64,000 nucleotides of DNA, from NCBI GenBank assembly GCA_002506085.1, contig DAWV01000005.1, positions 12,885 through 76,884 on the forward strand, given 5' to 3'. Both the position numbers and the translations under genes were made by a program. Below are positions 53,164 to 61,570 of this stretch, piece by piece. The stretch comes from Methanocorpusculaceae archaeon UBA425 (lineage in GTDB: Archaea; Halobacteriota; Methanomicrobia; Methanomicrobiales; Methanocorpusculaceae). The stretch's first letter is position 1; each line of letters begins with the position of its first letter. The notes beneath the pieces are model-generated. The model was not told where the DNA came from and made no database searches. It saw only the letters and a program-made list of their open reading frames with translations.

Positions 53164-53383
53164 TCCTTTCTAATCTATTTTAATCCGAAATTACGCATAA
53201 TAGGATAATACTATTGCTAATCCGTGATTACAGGAGCCGCGGTTAAATATTCTTTCAATGAATACATAACACTCTTTTTTCTAAAAATTTATCCGGATTA
53301 TTTGAGGTAAGTATATATACTACAAAGAGATATTTTCAAATATCGATATTTATACAAGGTAAATAACATATTCGGAGGTAAGA

Positions 53384-53638
53384 ATGTACGCATATGCCAT
53401 CCAAAAAAACGGCGCAAGAAGCTTTACCGTGACAATAACGAGCCCGCATGGTCTTTCATGGAGACCCCTTGACTCAGATGGAATCTGTATCATCGGAAAC
53501 GACTGTACAAAAGATGCAAACGGGAATAACTACACCTGGACCATTGAAGTGGAAAAACCCGGAACATATGAGTTACGGATGCTTCACCAGAGCGGAGACG
53601 GTGTATTTAAAAAACTCATTATCCCGGTCATTGCATAA
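53384..53638 (+). CDS. Small beta-sandwich-like protein of unknown function
   Basis: An 84-residue protein after a strong ribosome site (GGAGG, 5 nt before ATG). No signal peptide. Alternating beta segments (SFTVTITSPHGLSWRPL, YTWTIEVEKPGTYELRMLH, KKLIIPVI) suggest a small Ig-like fold. A faint likeness to chagasin-type protease inhibitors (a GLSWRP loop and a PGTYEL strand) is only speculation. Stands between tRNA-Ser and an FKBP gene. Confidence 0.6.
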   Translation: MYAYAIQKNGARSFTVTITSPHGLSWRPLDSDGICIIGNDCTKDANGNNYTWTIEVEKPGTYELRMLHQSGDGVFKKLIIPVIA

Positions 53639-53737
53639 TAACAACCTTTTTTTATAGCGAAGACCGGGCTGCCGGACTCAGAAATTGAAAGCACACACGT
53701 GATTCCTTAAAGTACTTCTCCAGCAAAACAGATAGGT

Positions 53738-54172
53738 ATGTCTGTCGTAGAATCCGGTGACACCCTGCTCTTACATTTCATCAGCAAACGTCCCGGCGGG
53801 GAAATCTTTGAAGACACCCATACAGGAGATCCCGTTTCCATCTCCCTTGGAAAGAAACAGATTAATCCTGCCTTTGAAGATGCACTTCTCGGAAAGAGTG
53901 AAGGAGATACCGTCACCATACTTCTCCCCCCGGAAAAAGCATACGGCAAATATCTGAAACGACTCATCATCCCAATCAAACGAAAAAAACTCCGGCTTGA
54001 ACACGAACCTGAACCCGGGGATATAATCACAGTTGAAGTCTTTGACAGATTGTGCAAAGTAACAGTTGTCAGCATAACTGACACAAAAATCACGGTTGAC
54101 GGAAACCACCCTCTTGCTGGCGAAACAATTACCTATGAAATAACCATCGTAAAAATACTGAAAAATGACTGA
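53738..54172 (+). CDS. FKBP-type peptidyl-prolyl isomerase
   Basis: A 144-residue protein of the archaeal short-type FKBP (SlyD-like) family: DTLLLHFISKRPGGEIFEDT, FEDALLGKSEGDTVTILLPPEKAYG, and an inserted flap domain followed by VDGNHPLAGETITYEITIV. Assists folding in the cytoplasm. The 3' end overlaps the methyltransferase gene by 8 bp. Confidence 0.9.
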   Translation: MSVVESGDTLLLHFISKRPGGEIFEDTHTGDPVSISLGKKQINPAFEDALLGKSEGDTVTILLPPEKAYGKYLKRLIIPIKRKKLRLEHEPEPGDIITVEVFDRLCKVTVVSITDTKITVDGNHPLAGETITYEITIVKILKND

Positions 54173-54956
54173 TATTAACAGGATTTACGAAACTGACTGC
54201 TTAGAGGGTATGCAAAAGATGACAGCCGGCATAGTTGATGTCATCGTCACCTCACCCCCCTATAATATAGGCAAGGCCTACACCACCTACGATGATACCG
54301 TCCCGCGTGCTGAATATCTGGAACGAATCAGGGCATTCGCAGAAGAGTCATACCGTGTCCTCTCAGAACATGGCTCCTTTTACCTAAATGTTGGAGGCAG
54401 TCTCAAAGACCCGTGGATTCCGATGGACGTCGCACAGAAATTCCGTGAACAGGGATTTGTTCTGCAGAACATGATTCACTGGATAAAATCCATCGCCCTC
54501 CCTGAAGAAGGAGTGGCGGCCGGGCACTACAAACCAATCAACAGCAAAAGATTTCATAATGACTGTCATGAATTCATCTTTCATTTCACGAAAAAAGGAT
54601 TGGTCGAAATTGACCGGCTCGCAAACGGCGTTCCTTATCAGGACAAAAGTAACGTGAAGCGGTGGGGCGGAAAAAAACAGGACCTCAGAGATAGGGGAAA
54701 CACCTGGTTCATACCGTATGAGACCATTCGCGAGAGCAGACCGCACCCGGCAGCCTTCCCGGTCCAGCTCCCTCTGATGTGTATGAAAGACCACGGAATT
54801 TCACGCTGTAAACTGGTAATGGATCCTTTTATGGGCATTGGAAACACCGCGGTGGCGGCAGTGAGACTTAACATACCATTCATCGGCTTCGAGATTGACG
54901 AAGGCTACCGAAAAATCGCTAACGAGAGAGTTGCAGCGGAACTGACAACACTGTAA
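54165..54956 (+). CDS. DNA methyltransferase, SPPY type (orphan)
   Basis: A 263-residue beta-class amino-methyltransferase. The catalytic motif SPPYNIG (residues 30-36) precedes the SAM-binding DPFMGIGNTAVAA, the order of m4C and beta m6A enzymes. SPPY is more often m4C. No restriction endonuclease is encoded nearby, so it is probably a solitary methylase for epigenetic or replication roles. It overlaps FKBP by 8 bp and the helicase by 38 bp on the opposite strand. Confidence 0.85.
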   Translation: MTDINRIYETDCLEGMQKMTAGIVDVIVTSPPYNIGKAYTTYDDTVPRAEYLERIRAFAEESYRVLSEHGSFYLNVGGSLKDPWIPMDVAQKFREQGFVLQNMIHWIKSIALPEEGVAAGHYKPINSKRFHNDCHEFIFHFTKKGLVEIDRLANGVPYQDKSNVKRWGGKKQDLRDRGNTWFIPYETIRESRPHPAAFPVQLPLMCMKDHGISRCKLVMDPFMGIGNTAVAAVRLNIPFIGFEIDEGYRKIANERVAAELTTL

Positions 54957-57045
54957 GAAGACCGGGAATATCATAGTAGTCCTGTGCCGCCATCTCTAGT
55001 CTGAGTTCTTCTGTGAGTAACTCTCCGAATTTCCAGGTGGTTTCCGGCAGGCGGGGGAGTTCCTCTGCGAGCGAAAGAACAGACGAGCGGCTAAGCTCTT
55101 CAAGAATCCCTGCAACGACTTCACCAGCGTGTGGTGATTCCCAGTCGAAAATGCGGATTGCAAACTGAGTGGAACATAGAGAGTGTTTTCCGTCAAGCCG
55201 GTTTTTCAGAAGACCGGCAAGCACCTGGTTTGCCCGTGCTCCAAGAAATGTGGAGACAACAACAGAATAACCATTCAGTTCAGGCTCGGTTCGTATGTGA
55301 ATTTTTCCCGGCGAAAAATCGTCAGGCAGCATCCGGATTACCTCATCGACCATCTCTTTTTGTTCCGAAGGAAGAGGAAGAAGGGGTCTGCCGCGCTCTA
55401 ACGTTGCAGCTACTGACTGGCACACGAGCCTGCTCGCAAAACTTCCCCCGTCACCCCCACTCCAGAACGGGCGTTTTAATTCACCTTTCGCGTATGCAGG
55501 TTCTATGAGAGCACGTTTGTGGACATCGTCACGATAAAGGAGCCTCCATGTTTTGCCGGTAAAAGAAAATGTCTTTCCCGGTTCCCCCCCGACAAAACGC
55601 GGATCAAGTGTTCCGACCACTGTCCCATCTGGGAGAACTGCAAGATATCCGCCTGAATCCGGGATAACTGAGATTAATGCAATCCAGTTGGACCGGCCGA
55701 GTTCTTTCTCCGCTCTTGTCCCGATAAGGAACAAATCCCCCGAGCGGGTAAGATAATTCTCTCTGACGAGATGTTCCAGAATTGCGGAAAAATGACTGAG
55801 GGGAACATCTCTGAAAGGTGTCAGTACACGCAGCGAACTAATAATACCGGCATACCCAATCCCCTTGTTACCTTTCAGAAGAAGGAACAACTGCTGGATG
55901 AGGACATGATACGGGCATGCAGGAGCCCGCAGTGACTCAACATCGTGATTCATCGCAGCTTCGATAACCGAAACGGTCGATAGAAGGTCACAGGCGTTTT
56001 CTATGACAAAGGTCATTCTGGCAGGATTTCCACGCCTGCCGGTGCGTCCTAACCTCTGCAGAAACGAAGATACGGATCTGGGTGCTCCATACTGGACTAC
56101 GAGATCAAGTTTGCTTATATCAATTCCGAGTTCCATTGTGCTCGTGCAGATTACACAGGTCCCGCCCTCCGTTTCAAATGAAAGCTCGGCCGCCTCGCGG
56201 TCTTCGGGAGACACAGAGGAGTGGTGGATAAACACCGATGGGAGTTCGGCGCGTAATGGGACTATCAGTCGTTCGGCAAGGCTTCGACTGTCGGTAAAGA
56301 GCAGGGCTTTTTTTCCGGAAACAACCATTGCAATTTCTCGCACCTGCCGGGAAAAATCCGGCTCCACCACAAACGCGAACTGTTTTTTTGCCGGCGGCGA
56401 AGGAATCTGAACGATATGTTTTTTTCGGGCAGGTCCGGAAAACCACCCGAGAAGTTCTTCCGGATTACCAACTGTTGCCGAAAGCCCGATTCGCGTAATC
56501 TGCTTATGCTGAAACAACTCAAGACGGTCCATCAGACAGCGGAGATGAACACCTCGATCTGATTCCATGAAGGCATGAATCTCATCAATGATAATGTATC
56601 TGATATTTGCAAAAGCACCCTTTGTTTTTGCATCACTCAGAAGAACTTCGAGTGACTCGGGTGTGGTTAACAAAATGTCCACATGCTCGGCTGTGGAAAA
56701 ATCAAACCGATCCCGTGCGGAAACGTCACCATGCTGAACCGCAATTCCAAGACCTGTACGGTCACACATAAACGTAATTCGGTCCAGCTGGTCATTGATG
56801 AGTGCCTTGAGCGGCGACACATAAATTACGGACAGACTCTCAGACGGATTTTTCAGAATCGCATCAATGACGGGAAAAAATGCTGCTTCTGTTTTTCCTC
56901 CCGCGGTCGGGGCAATGACCAGAGTATCCGCCCCGCTGCTTACAGAGATAAAGGTCTCTTCCTGAACCGGCCGGAGATTATCCCAGCCAAGACCTGTGAG
57001 AAGAAGTTCCTGCAAAGTCGGGTGAAGTGTGGTAAAGAGGTTCAT
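54919..57045 (-). CDS. Lhr-type ATP-dependent helicase
   Basis: A 708-residue superfamily 2 helicase: Walker A APTAGGKT (residues 45-52), DEIHAFM, SATVGNPEEL, and TSTMELGIDI with QRLGRTGRRG. The C-terminal region resembles the Lhr core, with winged-helix and beta domains. Likely acts in DNA repair or replication restart (family knowledge). Preceded by thioredoxin, with which it overlaps by 4 bp. Confidence 0.88.
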   Translation of the reverse strand: MNLFTTLHPTLQELLLTGLGWDNLRPVQEETFISVSSGADTLVIAPTAGGKTEAAFFPVIDAILKNPSESLSVIYVSPLKALINDQLDRITFMCDRTGLGIAVQHGDVSARDRFDFSTAEHVDILLTTPESLEVLLSDAKTKGAFANIRYIIIDEIHAFMESDRGVHLRCLMDRLELFQHKQITRIGLSATVGNPEELLGWFSGPARKKHIVQIPSPPAKKQFAFVVEPDFSRQVREIAMVVSGKKALLFTDSRSLAERLIVPLRAELPSVFIHHSSVSPEDREAAELSFETEGGTCVICTSTMELGIDISKLDLVVQYGAPRSVSSFLQRLGRTGRRGNPARMTFVIENACDLLSTVSVIEAAMNHDVESLRAPACPYHVLIQQLFLLLKGNKGIGYAGIISSLRVLTPFRDVPLSHFSAILEHLVRENYLTRSGDLFLIGTRAEKELGRSNWIALISVIPDSGGYLAVLPDGTVVGTLDPRFVGGEPGKTFSFTGKTWRLLYRDDVHKRALIEPAYAKGELKRPFWSGGDGGSFASRLVCQSVAATLERGRPLLPLPSEQKEMVDEVIRMLPDDFSPGKIHIRTEPELNGYSVVVSTFLGARANQVLAGLLKNRLDGKHSLCSTQFAIRIFDWESPHAGEVVAGILEELSRSSVLSLAEELPRLPETTWKFGELLTEELRLEMAAQDYYDIPGLLTVLSVPLQLSR

Positions 57046-57404
57046 GCGCGGAATACGGAATTAAGCTCCTCCCGGAATTTTTCTCTTGAAAGTGCCCCGC
57101 AACTTATATGGACAACATTACCTGATTTTATGAACATAAGAGTCGGGATGACATTGATGTGAAGTTCGGCTGCTATGTGACGGTTTTCTTCTGTATTGCA
57201 TTTACAGAACTGAATTTCCGGGTATTCAAGTGAAATCTCTTCAAATATTGGGGCAAAAAACCTGCATGGTCCGCACCATTCCGCCCAGAAGTCAATTACC
57301 AGATATGGAATCTGGAGAGTGAACGTGTTGAAATTATCTTCTGTAAGATGAATTATGGGTTGTGCTTCGGTCGGAGGAGACTTCGGGCTGCTGTTATTTG
57401 ACAT
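57042..57404 (-). CDS. Thioredoxin
   Basis: A 120-residue thioredoxin with WAEWCGPCRFF and the cis-proline in NVIPTLM. The N-terminal ~20 residues are an extra tail. Reduces protein disulfides in the cytoplasm. Co-transcribed with the downstream helicase gene (4-bp overlap), which may be chance or reflect redox control. Confidence 0.93.
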   Translation of the reverse strand: MSNNSSPKSPPTEAQPIIHLTEDNFNTFTLQIPYLVIDFWAEWCGPCRFFAPIFEEISLEYPEIQFCKCNTEENRHIAAELHINVIPTLMFIKSGNVVHISCGALSREKFREELNSVFRA

Positions 57405-57521
57405 ATTTGTTTTAAGATGAGCGATAATTCCTTATCATTATATGGAAACCTCTTATGCAAATGTATTTATGTGACACACCCCTATGTTATTAGGCACAAG
57501 ATGTGTCTAGTGCTTCTTTGG

Positions 57522-57596
57522 AGCGAGGTGGGGTAGTCAGGAGATCCCGACGGGCTCATAACCCGTAGATCGATGGTTCAAATCCATTCCTCGCTA
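57522..57596 (+). tRNA. Initiator tRNA-Met (anticodon CAT)
   Basis: Acceptor AGCGAGG/CCTCGCT with A1-U72 pair, three G-C pairs at the base of the anticodon arm (GGGCTCATAACCC), and discriminator A. These are the marks of the archaeal initiator. A TATA-like TATTTATG stands about 57 bp upstream. Confidence 0.93.
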
Positions 57597-57735
57597 TGTT
57601 TTTTATTTTATTTGTATTAACGTTAGTTTTTATTTTCATTTGTACTCTGAATTCTCCGCTAAACATCACCATAGGTAACCCGCGGGCAGTCGGGTTCGTA
57701 TTACTAAAGAAGTATATGCCGGATTCAGTCTGTTT

Positions 57736-58458
57736 CTAACATATTTTTGAAAGAATCCAGGCGATTCCTTCCGGTGTTTTGAAAAGAGGCACGTCTTCAT
57801 CAATAACTGCCATACTTCGGGGGACAGATACATTTTCGTTTGTTTTCGGATTATATCCGTCCCGCATCACCACATCACGATAAATACAAATTCCCCGTCT
57901 TTCCCATGCGGGTGTTTCTGCGAGGTTCACACCCTTCCGAAATGCAAACTCGTGCAGAGCGGCGGCATTCATACCGTCAAGCTTCTTCTGCGCATCTGCG
58001 GCCGACATACCTTCATCGAGGAGAAGTTTCTGGACATACCCATTCATGTGGTTTCGCCACGCTTCTGCCTGACGCCACGAAAGATATGCCGGAAACAGGC
58101 ACATCTCCATTGGAACAACCCTGGCATCAAACGCCAGCGGTTCGGTTGCTCCGGAATAGATAGTGAATGCCGAAGAAGCAAACGCTGCAGATACTGAAAC
58201 CAGTTTCTCCACCCTGCCGTCAAAGACAGGAGCCGGCACGTAGATACTGATTTCATCGGAAAACGTGTAGGCAAACGAGGGAGAGAATCCGCTGTCAGTC
58301 AGAAGCGCAAGGGAAGTCCTCACCATTGAATCTGAAAACACCTTGTCATACGGTTTTTTGTATCGGTCTTTCGAAAAATGATGGAATGACCTGCCGTCAA
58401 GCCGCAATACAAAAGGAACTGTAGTTGAAAGACCGGCAAAAATCTCTCGATCTTTCAT
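57736..58458 (-). CDS. thg1: tRNA-His guanylyltransferase
   Basis: A 240-residue Thg1-like protein. RLDGRSFHHFSK carries Asp21, and TFSDEIS carries Asp68 and Glu69, the metal-binding residues of the polymerase-like site. It adds or repairs nucleotides at the 5' end of tRNA. Archaeal members usually use 3'-5' polymerase activity templated by the acceptor arm. 9 bp downstream of the PRC-barrel gene. Confidence 0.9.
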   Translation of the reverse strand: MKDREIFAGLSTTVPFVLRLDGRSFHHFSKDRYKKPYDKVFSDSMVRTSLALLTDSGFSPSFAYTFSDEISIYVPAPVFDGRVEKLVSVSAAFASSAFTIYSGATEPLAFDARVVPMEMCLFPAYLSWRQAEAWRNHMNGYVQKLLLDEGMSAADAQKKLDGMNAAALHEFAFRKGVNLAETPAWERRGICIYRDVVMRDGYNPKTNENVSVPRSMAVIDEDVPLFKTPEGIAWILSKIC

Positions 58459-58467
58459 AAGTGGAAA

Positions 58468-58740
58468 TTATTCTCCGAATAAGGGTTCACCGGCAATCTT
58501 GAAGGCGCCGGGAATATGGCGAACTATGATGATATCACCAACTTCTTTGACAATTCGATATGGTATTATAACACCCTGAAAATTCTTCGTGTCAATTACA
58601 TCTTTATTTACATTTGTAAGAGCGAGTCCGCTGATTTTTTTATTGGTAACATCCAAGACAACATCCTCCACCTTGCCAAGGAATACTGCCTTGTCGGAAT
58701 AAACATTCATTCCAAAAAGCTCCGATATCTGCCACTTCAT
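58468..58740 (-). CDS. PRC-barrel domain protein
   Basis: A 90-residue protein consisting of a single PRC-barrel (NVYSDKAVFLGKVEDVVLDVTNKKISGLAL, IPYRIVKEVGDIIIV). Such domains occur in RNA-processing and cell-division proteins (CdpB in archaea). It begins MKWQISELFGM. Operon with thg1. Confidence 0.85.
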   Translation of the reverse strand: MKWQISELFGMNVYSDKAVFLGKVEDVVLDVTNKKISGLALTNVNKDVIDTKNFQGVIIPYRIVKEVGDIIIVRHIPGAFKIAGEPLFGE

Positions 58741-58843
58741 AATATTGAATGATATCTGCGTTCACGCATAAGTATCTTACTATTTCCCTGGAGAGAGCAT
58801 GTGGATATATTCAACACATCATACATCCATATATTATAAAATC

Positions 58844-59299
58844 ATGGAACAGATTCGGGTCCGAAACTACACTACGGCAGACTATGCCGACATTTGCCGT
58901 CTGGACGCATACCTGTTTGAGGGAATGGGGGGGCACGTGCTCTTCCGTCACATCGAGGAACTATTCCCGGGTCTGTTTTTTGTCGCTGAGGATGCACGGA
59001 CTCACGAGATTGTCGGATACATTCTCGGAGGAATTCATCTTGATGACCCGAATACAGGAAAACTTATCCGAATCGGGGTGAAGTCGGAATTCCAGAGAAT
59101 CGAAGTCGGAACTGAACTTGCAACCATACTTTTTGCCGAGATGCGGAAACACGGAGTAAAAAAAGTTCATCTGACGGTCTCCGAGACAAATGCAGCTGCA
59201 CTCTCTTTCTACAGGAAAAACGGTTTTGAAATTCAAAAACGGGTGGAGAAATACTTCTACCCGGATATCCCAAGACTCGTATTGGAAAAAAATCTTTAA
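58844..59299 (+). CDS. GNAT-family N-acetyltransferase
   Basis: A 151-residue acetyltransferase: VRNYTTADYADICRLD, GYILGG, IGVKSEFQRIEVGTEL (acetyl-CoA pyrophosphate loop) and NAAALSFYRKNGFE. A RimI-like protein; may acetylate protein N termini or a small molecule. ATG 58844 is preferred to 58799. Overlaps the radical SAM gene by 4 bp on the other strand. Confidence 0.85.
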   Translation: MEQIRVRNYTTADYADICRLDAYLFEGMGGHVLFRHIEELFPGLFFVAEDARTHEIVGYILGGIHLDDPNTGKLIRIGVKSEFQRIEVGTELATILFAEMRKHGVKKVHLTVSETNAAALSFYRKNGFEIQKRVEKYFYPDIPRLVLEKNL

Positions 59300-60951
59300 T
59301 ATTCCATTAAGGGCAGAAGAGGATCAACCTCATCTGACACAACCACTTTTTTGAAATCACTTTTATCCAGATACGGCATCCCGGCGACAACCTTCTGTGC
59401 AAGTTTTTTTGAGATGCCGGGGATCCATTTGAGAGCGGACGACGATAATGTGTTAATCCGGATTGGAACCGGAAGTGCAGTCAGGCTCCGGGCGCCATAG
59501 GAAACAACGGCAGCATTCAGGAGAGTGCCCGCCGGAAGCTGCATTGGAATGCCGACAAGTATGGGATATGTTCCCATCTGACGACCAAGGGAAACAGCAC
59601 CGGGGACTTCGATTCGAACACCCGTGAGAACCGTGCCGACAGGAAACACCCGTTCAAGCATCGGCACGTCAAAGGTACTTCTGACATCATCTTTGAACTG
59701 ATGGAACAATTTATCGTGGATTCCCAGACAGTTGTTTTCATACGCCCGCGTGCCCTCAAACGGCATAAGCTGACGAATGTTCACCCGTCTCACAAGAAGA
59801 CCGCCGGTAAGAATTCTATTCAGAAATTCCTTGTTCAGAGCAAACGTTTCTGCTGTTTCTCCGGCAAGTCCACCGATAAAGTTGAGACCCGGCAAAAGTT
59901 CGGGAATGCCGTGTCTTCGGACCGCTCCTACTTCATTGACGATTTCAATCGCGCGATAAATCTGATTGGGAGAACCTTTCAGATTATTTGCCTCAATGAC
60001 AACCGGATCTACAGACTCGACACCAAACGCCGCTATGTCTCCCGGCGTGTGTCCATCTACTATTACCCGAAGTGCCTCTCTTGAAGCTTCTTCGTGGCGG
60101 GCGATCGTCCCGGGATTTACATTGTCAATGTGAAGCGTCTGCAGATCAGGTGCCGCCATCCGGATACCTGTAAAGAGGGAACGGAGTTTATCGGGGTCTG
60201 GTTTTGGATACTCGGAGCCGGAAGTCCCGAATGCAAGCAGGTCGGGCTGACGTCCGAGCCGGAAATGTCTGGCTCCTGCTTTTGTAAGAGCCGCCACCTC
60301 TGCAGATATCCCGAAGACCTCACGCATTCTCGGCATACCATAGAAAGGCTCGGTACAAAAGGAACAACCGCCGGTTACGCATCGGAAACATCCCTTCGCC
60401 GTTTCCAGTTCACACATTACATATGGATAGAACGGATGCTGAAGAATGATTTCAGCGCCAAGAACTGCCCAGCGGTCGTAGTCTGCGTAGGACAACATGC
60501 CCTCCGGCTCACCGCCGGAGAGGTAGGAATCAAGAGCCGCGGCAGGTTCCCCTATAAGCATTGCAGTCCAGCCGGAAACTGCCTCTTTAACCGCACGCTC
60601 CCCACCTTGGGGCGAATAGCCAAACCCAATCGGACCACCCAGAAGAGATATGGATTTTCCACGGAGCGTGAACCCAATCTGCTGAAGCTCGCTCAACGTT
60701 GCCGGAGTTCCTGAAAGATATTTGCCGGGAACGGTAACTCCGGCAATCATTACAACTATCGATGCATCGCGGAGTTTTGGAACTGCAAGCGGATTCTTCC
60801 GGAGTTCATCTATTGTCACATACCGGACCGAATACCCATGTTCTTTTAAAACACCGGCTATTGTCCGGATATAAGGCGAGATATAGGGCGGGACACCCAG
60901 GCATGCAGGTTCATCCACATACCCGTCTATTATTACCGCTTCAGACATCAT
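59296..60951 (-). CDS. Radical SAM protein with B12-like N domain and HhH tail
   Basis: A 551-residue protein. An N-terminal Rossmann-like part (residues 5-150) resembles B12-binding domains; the radical SAM region has Cys188, Cys191, Cys196 and Cys199 (GCFRCVTGGCSFC), i.e. a C-x7-C-x2-C spacing instead of the usual C-x3-C-x2-C. The C terminus has a helix-hairpin-helix (WIPGISKKLAQKVV). It belongs to the archaeal MJ_0865/MJ_1487-type group (from memory). Substrate unknown. Overlaps mptE by 11 bp. Confidence 0.78.
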   Translation of the reverse strand: MMSEAVIIDGYVDEPACLGVPPYISPYIRTIAGVLKEHGYSVRYVTIDELRKNPLAVPKLRDASIVVMIAGVTVPGKYLSGTPATLSELQQIGFTLRGKSISLLGGPIGFGYSPQGGERAVKEAVSGWTAMLIGEPAAALDSYLSGGEPEGMLSYADYDRWAVLGAEIILQHPFYPYVMCELETAKGCFRCVTGGCSFCTEPFYGMPRMREVFGISAEVAALTKAGARHFRLGRQPDLLAFGTSGSEYPKPDPDKLRSLFTGIRMAAPDLQTLHIDNVNPGTIARHEEASREALRVIVDGHTPGDIAAFGVESVDPVVIEANNLKGSPNQIYRAIEIVNEVGAVRRHGIPELLPGLNFIGGLAGETAETFALNKEFLNRILTGGLLVRRVNIRQLMPFEGTRAYENNCLGIHDKLFHQFKDDVRSTFDVPMLERVFPVGTVLTGVRIEVPGAVSLGRQMGTYPILVGIPMQLPAGTLLNAAVVSYGARSLTALPVPIRINTLSSSALKWIPGISKKLAQKVVAGMPYLDKSDFKKVVVSDEVDPLLPLMEY

Positions 60952-61570
60952 GACCGGCTAACTTCAGAAGATCCCGTGCAATCATCAGTTTTCCATGTTT
61001 CACCGGATCGACATGCATGTCGTCCAGATCGAACCCAATCAGTTCAACGGATTTCGCACCCATCTCGTGTGCTGCGAACACACAGCGGTCACCATCGGAA
61101 AATCCCCCGAAGTTGTAGACATTATCGAGAGGAGTGCTCTGTGTGGTTCCGACAACAGGACCTGTCACCTTCGGGACCCAGGACAAAACAAGCGGGATAT
61201 TATCTCCATGAGCATGCAGAACAAGAATTGTTCCGGTATCATTCATCTCCAGAAAATCATCATCCATTCCATCCATATCGGACAGAATAATATCCGGGCG
61301 GATTCCTTTGATAAACAATACACGCGCCGCTGCATCAGCCGCAATCACGACTTTATTCTGGAAATCCGCGGTTTCGATTTCGGCTGAAAGCGAGGGGGCA
61401 TTTCCGCAGACAATACAATCACGCTGAAAAATTGTTTTCTGTAGAAGACCTATGTCATTTCCCGGTAAAAGTTCAGAAAGAATTTTTGCCGAACGTTCAT
61501 CGTCTTCGCGCGAAAAACCAAAATATTCCAGAATCCGGCGATAATGGGGCTCCCAGTCTTCAGGTTTCAT
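60941..61570 (-). CDS. mptE: 6-hydroxymethylpterin diphosphokinase, archaeal type
   Basis: A DUF115-like protein that adds pyrophosphate to 6-hydroxymethyl-7,8-dihydropterin in methanopterin synthesis. CIVCGNAPSL, DIILSDMDGMDDD, VLHAHGDN and TPLDNVYNFGGFSDGDR are family marks. ATG 61570 gives the start MKPEDWEPHY; ATG 61597 is also open. The gene overlaps the upstream RCK-DHH gene by 11 bp. Confidence 0.85.
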   Translation of the reverse strand: MKPEDWEPHYRRILEYFGFSREDDERSAKILSELLPGNDIGLLQKTIFQRDCIVCGNAPSLSAEIETADFQNKVVIAADAAARVLFIKGIRPDIILSDMDGMDDDFLEMNDTGTILVLHAHGDNIPLVLSWVPKVTGPVVGTTQSTPLDNVYNFGGFSDGDRCVFAAHEMGAKSVELIGFDLDDMHVDPVKHGKLMIARDLLKLAGHDV

